In this document: positions 38,125 through 45,086 of the stretch, in pieces
Position numbering within the stretch: the first letter of the stretch is position 1
Layout: every line of letters starts with the position of its first letter
Source: Pseudomonas sp. CC6-YY-74
GTDB lineage: Bacteria > Pseudomonadota > Gammaproteobacteria > Pseudomonadales > Pseudomonadaceae
Assembly (NCBI RefSeq): GCF_002025205.1
Contig: NZ_CP019947.1
Span: 4,440,001 to 4,504,000 of the forward strand
Length of the DNA: 64,000 nucleotides
Direction of reading: 5' to 3'
Program-made: the position numbers and the translations under genes
The notes under the pieces: model-generated
Database searches by the model: none
What the model was told of the DNA's origin: nothing
The model's input: the letters and a program-made list of their open reading frames with translations, nothing else

Positions 38125-38291
38125 ATTGAATGAGCCCCTTCGGCCAGGCGTGAACCCGCTGTGGAAGGGGCAGTGTTCAGATAGACCTGGAGCCTTGCAT
38201 GTCGTACGGGGTCGGCCCCACGCAACTCGATTAAGCAGAGCGCAGTCGTAGCGTAGCGCGGGCAAGGTCGTTAAGGATTCACTCGGACTGA

Positions 38292-38642
38292 TCAGAGCAA
38301 CTCGATACCGAAACGGCGAACGCACAGAGCAAATAAGCCGAAACAGCCGGCGGTGACAACGATGTAGGTCAGCAGAGCTGGCCAGAAACCGAACCGGGAT
38401 AAAAGCACGGGGAACGCAAGTAGCGTCGGCAGGGTGGGCAACACATACCAGAAGGTATACCACGCATGATTGGCGATCTTTTCGGGTGATTGGTTTTCAA
38501 CGTTTAGCCAGATCAGCGTCAGTATGGTGATCAAGGGCAATGCGGCAATCAGGCCGCCAAACTTGTCACTACGCTTGGCGACCTCCGACACCACGACGAC
38601 CACGATTGCTGTCAGGAAATATTTGCTGATAACCCAAGCCAT
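38292..38642 (-). CDS. DUF3147-family small membrane protein
   Basis: This 116-residue protein is made of four hydrophobic segments with little loop: ISKYFLTAIVVVVVSEVA, LIAALPLITILTLIWL, TFWYVLPTLPTLLAFPVLL and WPALLTYIVVTAGCFGLFAL. This layout and the KRSDKFGGLIAALP loop match DUF3147. AGGAGATGCAAG precedes the ATG. It is divergent from DUF302 in effect (opposite strand) and co-directional with the metal repressor upstream of it, 50 bases away, so both may be on one transcript. Confidence 0.82.
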   Translation of the reverse strand: MAWVISKYFLTAIVVVVVSEVAKRSDKFGGLIAALPLITILTLIWLNVENQSPEKIANHAWYTFWYVLPTLPTLLAFPVLLSRFGFWPALLTYIVVTAGCFGLFALCVRRFGIELL

Positions 38643-38692
38643 CTTGCATCTCCTAGAACGCTATTGTTGATGCCTTTTACTTTGAGTCGCCC

Positions 38693-38980
38693 TCAGAGGT
38701 ACTTGGTGATTTGCTTGAAATCTTCGAGTGATGCGCGCTCGCCAGTAGCGAGTGCCTCGACTGTGTGTTCCAGGCAGTGATCGATGTGATCTTGGATAAG
38801 GGTGCGCTTGGCCTGGCAGACAGCTTTTTCCACCGCATGCAATTGTTGCGCGATATCGACGCAGGCGCGTCCGTCTTCGATCATGGTGGTGATGCTGCGC
38901 AGATGCCCCTCCGCCCGCTTCAACCTTTTGATGATATCGCTATGACTTTGGTGCTGGTGGCCGTGTTCGTGGTCGCTCAT
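38693..38980 (-). CDS. CsoR/RcnR/InrS-type metal-responsive repressor
   Basis: This 95-residue all-helical regulator begins with a His-rich tail (MSDHEHGHQHQSHSD) and continues with the family core KRLKRAEGHLRSITTMIEDGRACVDIAQQLHAVEKAV. The metal ligands can be placed: Cys40, His65 and Cys69, spaced 25 and 4 as in CsoR (Cu) and InrS (Ni); RcnR would have His at the last position. The His tail resembles InrS and DmeR, both Ni/Co-linked. It faces the metal cassette across a G/C-tract palindrome. Ni(II) or Cu(I) sensing is inferred; the nearby HupE permease favours nickel. Confidence 0.88.
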   Translation of the reverse strand: MSDHEHGHQHQSHSDIIKRLKRAEGHLRSITTMIEDGRACVDIAQQLHAVEKAVCQAKRTLIQDHIDHCLEHTVEALATGERASLEDFKQITKYL

Positions 38981-39019
38981 GTCTTGAGTCTCATGCCTCG
39001 ATGAATTACGCTCGCATGC

Positions 39020-39038
39020 TATCCCCCTGGGGGGGATA
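39020..39038. promoter_or_regulatory. Candidate CsoR/RcnR-type operator
   Basis: TATCCCCC-TGG-GGGGGATA is an inverted repeat with 8-bp arms and a continuous C/G tract at the centre, the layout of operators for CsoR/RcnR-class repressors (A/T-flanked G-tracts). It lies 39 bases from the repressor start and 60 bases before the first cassette gene, so one site could control both directions. Confidence 0.75.
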
Positions 39039-39098
39039 TGGTCAAACGCATTGGCCCGCCATAAATCGAAGCGTTATAGGCAATTAAAGAGGGTCGAA

Positions 39099-39458
39099 AT
39101 GCGCGGTAAGCCCATCAATGCCAAGGTGATTTTTGCCCTTGCTCTTGCCATATTCATGGCCTGGGCCGGGCATGCTTCTGCGGTGCTGGTGGGCTCTAGC
39201 CAGACGGCTGTGAGTAGTGGTGGCGGCGCTCACACACATGCGCATGGTGATGGCGCAATAGCTTGTGCGGTGTGCGCGGATCATTACCATTCGTCCCTGA
39301 CAGTAGACCACCTGCATGAAACACCGCACCTGACCGCGCTGCTGAGCCTCGCAGCCCAGCCAGAACGTGCGCTGGCAATAGCAACCCCACGTTATTTCGT
39401 TCCCGCTAGCCCGATCTTTCTGATCGAACGGCCACCACGTTCAACGTACGTGCTCTGA
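39099..39458 (+). CDS. Exported His-rich protein of a metal cassette
   Basis: This 119-residue protein has a signal peptide (NAKVIFALALAIFMAWAGHASA). The mature part holds a dense His/Cys patch: GGGAHTHAHGDGAIACAVCADHYHSSLTVDHLHE. It resembles small CzcI/DUF2946-like exported metal proteins but was not firmly assigned. ATG 39099 was chosen because AGAGGGTCGAA precedes it and a signal peptide follows; the frame is open further upstream only via TTG. It is the first gene after the operator. Binding Ni, Co or Cu in the periplasm is inferred from the His/Cys patch. Confidence 0.7.
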   Translation: MRGKPINAKVIFALALAIFMAWAGHASAVLVGSSQTAVSSGGGAHTHAHGDGAIACAVCADHYHSSLTVDHLHETPHLTALLSLAAQPERALAIATPRYFVPASPIFLIERPPRSTYVL

Positions 39459-39505
39459 CGCAGGCCGCTATACGGCCCAAGACCACTGCAACCTAGGACT
39501 CAACC

Positions 39506-40243
39506 ATGCATTCGCTATCTATGAGCGCAATGGGCGCATCTGCCGTGCGCCCAAACCGCTCGCTATTACTATTGCTGCTGTTCACAGCACTGTTCTTTCT
39601 CGGCATGCCTGACGCATTGGCGCACGCCGTGGCAGAAGGCGACAAAGGCTTTATCCAGGAAAGCTCCGGGGTGATGTTGCTGCCGTTCATCTACATGGGC
39701 GCGAAACACATGATGACCGGGTACGACCACCTGCTGTTTTTGTTCGGGGTGATCTTCTTTCTCTATCGACTGAAAGACGTGGGCCTCTACGTCACGTTGT
39801 TCGCGGTGGGTCACTCGGTGACCTTGCTCCTGGGCGTACTGACGGAAATCAGCATCAGCTCCTATGTGATCGACGCGATCATCGGTTTCTCGGTGGTGTA
39901 CAAGGCGCTCGATAACCTTGGGGCATTCCAGCGCTGGTTCGGCTACCAACCAAACACCAAGGCTGCAACTCTGCTCTTCGGTCTTCTCCACGGTTTTGGT
40001 CTAGCCAGCAAAATCCAGGAATACGAGATATCGGTAGATGGCCTGATCCCTAACCTGATCGCTTTCAACGTCGGCGTCGAGATCGGCCAGCTCCTGGCCT
40101 TGAGCGCCATTTTGATTGTCATGGGCTACTGGCGGCGCACCGCCAGCTTCTGGCGTCATGCCTACACCGCCAACGTCGCCATGATGAGCGCCGGTTTCCT
40201 GCTGATGGGTTACCAGCTCACCGGCCTCATCGTGTCTCAGTAA
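39506..40243 (+). CDS. HupE/UreJ-family metal permease-like protein
   Basis: This 245-residue protein has a signal-like first segment and six further hydrophobic segments. The HupE/UreJ features are YMGAKHMMTGYDHLLFLFGVIFFL near residue 70, where His and Asp residues are expected to bind metal, and AVGHSVTLLLG and LLHGFGLASKI segments. The characterised HupE of Rhizobium leguminosarum mediates nickel entry. TAGGACTCAACC precedes the ATG. It follows the His-rich protein by 47 bases and precedes the anchored protein by 12, so the three are very likely one operon under the metal repressor. The direction of transport is not shown. Confidence 0.86.
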   Translation: MHSLSMSAMGASAVRPNRSLLLLLLFTALFFLGMPDALAHAVAEGDKGFIQESSGVMLLPFIYMGAKHMMTGYDHLLFLFGVIFFLYRLKDVGLYVTLFAVGHSVTLLLGVLTEISISSYVIDAIIGFSVVYKALDNLGAFQRWFGYQPNTKAATLLFGLLHGFGLASKIQEYEISVDGLIPNLIAFNVGVEIGQLLALSAILIVMGYWRRTASFWRHAYTANVAMMSAGFLLMGYQLTGLIVSQ

Positions 40244-40255
40244 GGAATTTCCAGC

Positions 40256-40918
40256 ATGTTCAATACCAAGCTCCCGACCCACAACGAACTGCCTACCAGT
40301 CGCCAACTGCTGCGCTCCACCATGATTGCGGTGGTTGTTGCTGCTGCATTGCTGGTCACTGTGGTCATGCCTTCTGAATACGCCATCGACCCAACGGGTG
40401 CAGGTCGCCTACTCGGCCTGACACAGATGGGTGAAATGAAGACCACCCTGGCCGTGGAGGCAGCGGCTGATGCGGCTGTTCAGCCAGTGGCGGCCCCTGT
40501 CGTTCAAGCTCCCGCGACGGTTCAGTCGGTACCCCAAGAACAGATCGCATCCACGCCTGCTGCTGAGCCGGCAGCTGAAACCAAGCCAGCCCTGAAGTCC
40601 GATGAAGTGACACTCACGCTGAAACCAGGCGAGAGCAGCGAGATAAAACTGGAGATGCTGAATCAAGCCACGGTCAGCTACGAGTGGGCAACCAATGGCG
40701 CGCCGGTCAATCACGACACCCACGGCGAGCCTTATAACGGGCCCAACGGCTATTACCACAGCTATAGCAAGGCCCAGCAGGTGAAAGGCGATAAAGGTGA
40801 GTTCACCGCCATCTTCGATGGTACCCACGGCTGGTTCTGGCGTAACCGCAGCAACCGCGACGTGACGATCACGCTAAAGACCAAAGGCGAATACTTGAGC
40901 GTTAAACGAGTGATTTAA
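40256..40918 (+). CDS. Transmembrane-anchored protein of the metal cassette
   Basis: This 220-residue protein has one N-terminal membrane segment (STMIAVVVAAALLVTVVMP, residues 22-40), a long Ala/Pro/Val/Glu-rich spacer (residues 60-115), and a C-terminal folded part containing NHDTHGEPYNGPNGYYHSYSK and FDGTHGWFWRNRS. Proteins of this type occur next to HupE-like permeases and metal repressors, and are usually named only transmembrane anchor protein. The two His-containing clusters in the C-terminal part could hold metal. AAGGAATTTCCAGC precedes the ATG. Confidence 0.8.
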   Translation: MFNTKLPTHNELPTSRQLLRSTMIAVVVAAALLVTVVMPSEYAIDPTGAGRLLGLTQMGEMKTTLAVEAAADAAVQPVAAPVVQAPATVQSVPQEQIASTPAAEPAAETKPALKSDEVTLTLKPGESSEIKLEMLNQATVSYEWATNGAPVNHDTHGEPYNGPNGYYHSYSKAQQVKGDKGEFTAIFDGTHGWFWRNRSNRDVTITLKTKGEYLSVKRVI

Positions 40919-40988
40919 GGCTTTCAGCCCTTCCGCCATGCGGTGGAAGGGGCTCCGGCATACTTTGTTTTTAGTGAAGGATTCGACG

Positions 40989-41109
40989 ATGACAAACACG
41001 ATATCTCTGGGGCTCTCTGCTGTTGGTTTGCCTGCTAGGTCTGCTTGCCGCATGCGGTGGCGGTGAGCATGGCGCCGCGTCTGACATGGATGGGCACGCT
41101 CACAATTAA
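40989..41109 (+). pseudogene. Tiny His-containing lipoprotein, frame broken
   Basis: Read with one base removed from GGGG 41009-41012, the segment encodes a lipoprotein of about 39 residues: a signal with lipobox LLGLLAAC, then GGGEHGAASDMDGHAHN and TAA at 41107-41109. As given, the ATG frame ends at TGA about 25 codons in, with no lipobox. The shift is in the opposite sense to the other breaks in the window. It lies 70 bases after the anchored protein and looks like the last gene of the metal cassette. Confidence 0.55.
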
Positions 41110-41261
41110 GGCTTAAAGGGCTTGGTTACGTGCAGCAATAATCCAACTGAAGCGCCAATCATCGATGGTCGTTGTTGCGCGTAACTATTGGCGAGTAAGT
41201 CAGGCTAGTGTGTTGCATTGACCGGTTGAATCCACAGCCGTTAGCAGCCAATGAAACAACC

Positions 41262-42109
41262 TCACCCCATCGGACTAAACCCATTCGCCGCACTGCAATA
41301 CCGCTGCTCCATCCGCTTGCTCAACTCTTGACGATCCCGCTCCCAGCTCTTTTCCCAGCCTCGGCACTGCTCGCGAAAATGCACCTTGGCCGCCTTGCGG
41401 CATTCGCGGTAGTCGATCGAGCCTCGGCGGTGGTTGCGGCATACGCTGCTGCTGTCGATGCGGTTATCCAGGGCGTGCCATTCGGCAAGGTAGGGACCGC
41501 CGCCGTTCCAGCGTTCAATCCAGACCTGATCCACCTCACGGCTGGCGCTGCGCCGGGGCGGTGCGCGGCTGCGGCTGGCTTGCTCGGTCTGGTATTGGGC
41601 GAGGTATTGCGTCGAGACCATGCCGCTGTTCGGGGCCGGGCGGTGGTCGCGGGGCAGGGCGCCGTAGCGGCAAGTGACGACGTTTTCGTCGATGAGGTTG
41701 GCGGATTTGATGCAGTCGGCCAGCGGTTGTGGCTCGGGGGCGGGGCGCTGCTCAGGGTGCTGGTCTGGATCGGGTCGAGGTGCTGGGGAATGCGGTATGG
41801 GTCGGCTATTGGCCGGCGCGTCGGCGTGTCCAGGTCGAGGGGTTGCCGGAGGGTGGCCGACGCGGCGGGGTTGAGCAGGCCGTGGGTCTTGGCCTTGAGC
41901 AGGTTGCCAAGGCCGCTGTGCTCGGTCAGCAGGTAGAGGCTGAAGGCGAATACCGCGAGTAGGCCGCACACCTTGGCCAAGCGCCGCAGGGGATGGGTAC
42001 GCGTGCGTTGGCGCTCATGCAGCCAGGCTTGCACGCTGAGCGAGGCGTCGTCGCTGTCGGCATTAAGGCGCTCGTCGCGGCTGTCGCGTTGCCAATCCTG
42101 GTGTTTCAT
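41262..42109 (-). pseudogene. Membrane-anchored basic protein with one frameshift
   Basis: Read through one break, this encodes about 282 residues. The N-terminal 50 residues are soluble (MKHQDWQRDSRDERLNADSD), then comes a membrane segment (LAKVCGLLAVFAFSLYLLTEH), a Pro/Ser-rich region, and a charged Arg/Cys-containing C-terminal domain ending CRKAAKVHFREQCRGWEKSW...RYCSAANGF. The break is at GGGGG 41736-41740 (CCCCC on the coding strand); one more C restores the frame. No family was recognised. AAGGGATGCC precedes the ATG. A decayed copy of its 3' end lies at 29793-29930. Confidence 0.65.
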
Positions 42110-42469
42110 GGCATCCCTTCGCCTGTCCATGGCGAGCCTGGGCTGAGGTGGTCTCAGCTGGCTCGTAACTCTGCAGGAGGGTAAACCCGCTGACGGCAGT
42201 TTGCCAGCATTCGGCGAGCGCCGATCTTGGACCTTGGTTGCACGGCAGTAGGTGTCTAGGGCGGTGCTTTCGTGGCCAAGGTACGGCCAGGGCCGGTCTG
42301 GCTGGAGAATGGGAGGCGGCATGCTTGCTGCGCCTGTTACGCAGTTGAGACATAAGGCTATTGGGCAGGGTAACGGCTGGCTGGCGCTGCCAGCGTCTAC
42401 CCTGTATCTGGCGAACCCACCTGGCCGAGGTCGTCGACCGGGTCAGGCATCACGACAGCGAGGCAGCCC

Positions 42470-43963
42470 ATGACTGTGGAACACCTGGACGTACTGATCA
42501 TTGGTGCCGGCCTGTCCGGCATCGGCGCGGCGTATCACCTGATGCAGCAGTGCCCACACAAGCGCTTCGCGATCCTCGAAGGCCGGCATGCCCTTGGCGG
42601 CACCTGGGATCTGTTTCGCTACCCGGGCATTCGTTCCGACTCGGACATGTACACCCTCGGCTACAACTTCAAGCCCTGGACCGACCCGCAGGCGATTGCC
42701 GATGGCCCGTCGATCCGCCGCTATATCGAGGAGACCGCGCGGGAGAACGGCATCGACGCCAAGATCCGCTACCAACATAAGGTGCTCAAGGCCGATTGGT
42801 GCAGTGAGACGGCGCGCTGGACCTTGCAGGTGCAGTGCGGCGAGGCGGCCGAACCGAGCCTGCTGAGCTGCAATCAGTTGCTGATGTGCACCGGCTACTA
42901 CCGCTACGAAGCCGGTTATACCCCACCGTACAAGGGCCGCGAGCTGTTCCGCGGCGCGTTCATCCACCCGCAGCAGTGGCCGCAGGACTTCGACTACAGC
43001 GGCAAGAACGTGGTGGTGATCGGCAGTGGCGCCACCGCCATTACCCTGGTGCCGGCGCTGACCGACAAGGCTCGGCACGTGACCATGCTGCAGCGCTCGC
43101 CGAGCTATGTGGTCAGCCTGCCGCAGCGCGATAGGCTGGCCAGCCTGCTGCGCCGTTGGCTGCCGCCGGCCCTGGTCTACCGGCTGGTGCGCTCGCGCAA
43201 CGTGGTCATGCAGTTGGGTTTCTACACGCTGGCCAGGGGTTTGCCGACGTTGGTGCGCAAGCTGCTGCTGGGCCAGGCCCGCCGCCAACTGGGCGAGGGT
43301 TTCGACATGCGCCACTTCAGCCCGGGCTACCAGCCGTGGGATCAGCGTCTGTGCGTGGTGCCGGACGGCGACCTGTTCAAGGTGCTGCGCGCGGGCAAGG
43401 CGTCGCTGGTGACCGAGCAGATCGACAGCTTTAGCGAAACCGGCATCCGCCTGAAAACCGGCCAAGTGCTGCCGGCCGACGTGATCGTCAGCGCCACCGG
43501 TCTGGACCTGCAGTTGTTCGGCGGTATCGCGGTGGCGGTGGACGGCCAGCCGTTCGACGCGGCCAAGAGCATGGGCTATCGCGGCATCATGCTGCGCGAT
43601 CTGCCCAATGCCGCGGTGGTACTCGGTTACACCAACGCCAGCTGGACGCTCAAGGCGGATCTGTCCAGCGAGTACTTCTGCCGCCTGATCAAGCATATGG
43701 ACGCCACCGGCATGCGCCAGTGCACCCCGCGCGACCCGGCGCGTCAGGTCGGGGAAGCGCCGTTTCTCGATCTGACCTCCGGCTACATCCAGCGCGCCGC
43801 CGAGCGGATTCCCAAGCAGGGCGATCGCGTACCCTGGAAGCTCTACCAGAATTACCTGCTCGACCTGGCGTTGCTGCGCTACGGCAAGCTGGAGGACGGC
43901 TACCTGGAGTTCAGCTCGCCGCAACGTAGCGAGGATGCCGAGGCGCTCGGCACGGTCGTGTGA
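42470..43963 (+). CDS. Flavin-containing (Baeyer-Villiger-type) monooxygenase
   Basis: This 497-residue enzyme has the FAD motif DVLIIGAGLSGIGAAYHL at residues 7-24 and the second, NADPH-binding motif VVVIGSGATAITLVPAL near residue 180. The GGTWDLFRYPGIRSDSDMYTLGY segment and HPQQWP/FxGxxxHxxxW-like FRGAFIHPQQWP are those of EthA-type Baeyer-Villiger monooxygenases. Such enzymes insert oxygen next to carbonyls of ketones or oxidise soft nucleophiles. It stands alone; the substrate is unknown. Confidence 0.9.
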   Translation: MTVEHLDVLIIGAGLSGIGAAYHLMQQCPHKRFAILEGRHALGGTWDLFRYPGIRSDSDMYTLGYNFKPWTDPQAIADGPSIRRYIEETARENGIDAKIRYQHKVLKADWCSETARWTLQVQCGEAAEPSLLSCNQLLMCTGYYRYEAGYTPPYKGRELFRGAFIHPQQWPQDFDYSGKNVVVIGSGATAITLVPALTDKARHVTMLQRSPSYVVSLPQRDRLASLLRRWLPPALVYRLVRSRNVVMQLGFYTLARGLPTLVRKLLLGQARRQLGEGFDMRHFSPGYQPWDQRLCVVPDGDLFKVLRAGKASLVTEQIDSFSETGIRLKTGQVLPADVIVSATGLDLQLFGGIAVAVDGQPFDAAKSMGYRGIMLRDLPNAAVVLGYTNASWTLKADLSSEYFCRLIKHMDATGMRQCTPRDPARQVGEAPFLDLTSGYIQRAAERIPKQGDRVPWKLYQNYLLDLALLRYGKLEDGYLEFSSPQRSEDAEALGTVV

Positions 43964-44394
43964 GGCTCAGCCCAACCGCAACCCGAGCGTAGGATGGGGC
44001 GGGCGGCGATCCGTCGGGCCGCGCAGGCTGAGCGCAGCGATAGCCATCAAACGGGTTATGCCTGTAGCCGGTGTCAGGGCGGCTGTCGATGATGGGTTAC
44101 GGCGCGTGTGCTCTGCTGACGGCAGGTCAATGTGCGGGGCCTAACCCATCCTAGGGACTGTGCCGTCCTGCGTGGTGCTTGCCGGAGGCTGATGGCAATA
44201 CGTAGGGGGGAACATAGCCTTGTGTAAGCCAAACGCCATAGCTGAATGGGGGCTATCGGCTACAGCGCCAGGGCAAATAGCGCTTTTCTGACGGGCACAA
44301 GGCCACTATTATTCACGGCGTATTTCACGGATGAGCACGGCGGCCCTAGGGCTGGTGCCAAAGCCGTTATCTGTAGGCATGAAAGGACTCGTCC
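43964..44394. other. 431-bp stretch without a gene
   Basis: The left part holds the palindromic element described next. The right part (44160-44394) contains no supported gene; it must carry the promoter of the small gene at 44395. Nothing else was recognised. Confidence 0.4.
43989..44154. repeat. Palindromic intergenic element, GTAGGATGGG family, long copy
   Basis: The element starts GTAGGATGGGGCGGGCGG and ends CCTAACCCATCCTA, giving complementary ends like the copies at 1241 and 31481, but with a longer, different interior of about 140 bp. Confidence 0.6.
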
Positions 44395-44658
44395 ATGCAA
44401 GAACAACGCTACCTCCCTGCGCTACGCGCGCACATCGAGCAACTGCTGCGCGAGGGCTGGGCCATCGCTCAGCGCAACCCGCTGAAGTTGCAGTGCCAGG
44501 GCAGGACTTGCCTGGTCATGCACGGCATGCTGATCAGCGAAGGCCCGCTCTGGAACTATGCCGAGACCGGGCGGCCTGCCGCGGCCCGTCACCCGCAACA
44601 GGCATCGCTGGAAAATACCGACTGGTTCGAGCTGGAGCTGGCTGCAGCTGCTGGTTGA
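44395..44658 (+). CDS. Hypothetical protein
   Basis: This 87-residue protein was not recognised. The first 45 residues look like ordinary soluble sequence (YLPALRAHIEQLLREGWAIAQRN, then LKLQCQGRTCLVMHGML), with an amphipathic helix and two cysteines. AAAGGACTCGTCC precedes the ATG. It lies directly before, and convergent with, the LysR remnant. Confidence 0.55.
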   Translation: MQEQRYLPALRAHIEQLLREGWAIAQRNPLKLQCQGRTCLVMHGMLISEGPLWNYAETGRPAAARHPQQASLENTDWFELELAAAAG

Positions 44659-44678
44659 TGGCAGCGGTCTGCCTGGCG

Positions 44679-44909
44679 TCAGCCCTGGCCGCTGGCAATT
44701 ATCTGTTCGATCAACCACTGCGACGCCGCGTCGCATTGGCGCTGCGCCAGGCTGACGACTTCCAGGTGGAAGGGCCCGAGGTGGAAGGGCAGATCGAACC
44801 GTTGCAGCGGCAAGAGCGCGGCGAAGTGGCGGACCAGTTGAGACGGCAGCACCGCCGCCAGTTCGCTGCTGGCGACTATGGGCGTGGCGTAGCGCCAGTT
44901 GCAGGGGTT
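44679..44909 (-). pseudogene. C-terminal remnant of a LysR-family regulator
   Basis: The minus-strand frame encodes about 72 residues that match the end of a LysR sensor domain: RYATPIVASSELAAVLPSQL, then LPLQRFDLPFHLG, then CDAASQWLIEQIIA, with TGA at 44679-44681. The frame closes upstream at a stop near 44912, and no helix-turn-helix region is nearby, so most of the gene has been lost. Confidence 0.7.
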
Positions 44910-45086
44910 CGCTCAAGTTCAGCGCGGACCAGGACCATAATTCGATAGCCAAGAGCCCCGAGTACCTGCAATGGCTCCGCGCTGTGCTTTGAGCAAACAG
45001 CCCTATGACAGCGGTCGCAAACCAGTCGATTGCCCGGATGCAATCCGGAAATCCGCCCCGTGTTTCCTCCGGGCTCCCGCGCTAAG

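Noticed and set aside
32404..38642. Known transmissible locus of stress tolerance (heat-resistance island)
   Set aside because: The defining clpK/clpG, ftsH, hsp20, yfdX, hdeD and degP genes are absent.
44331..44948. Plus-strand frame of 205 codons across the LysR remnant
   Set aside because: It crosses the small gene at 44395 in another frame and reads antisense through clear LysR C-terminal sequence.
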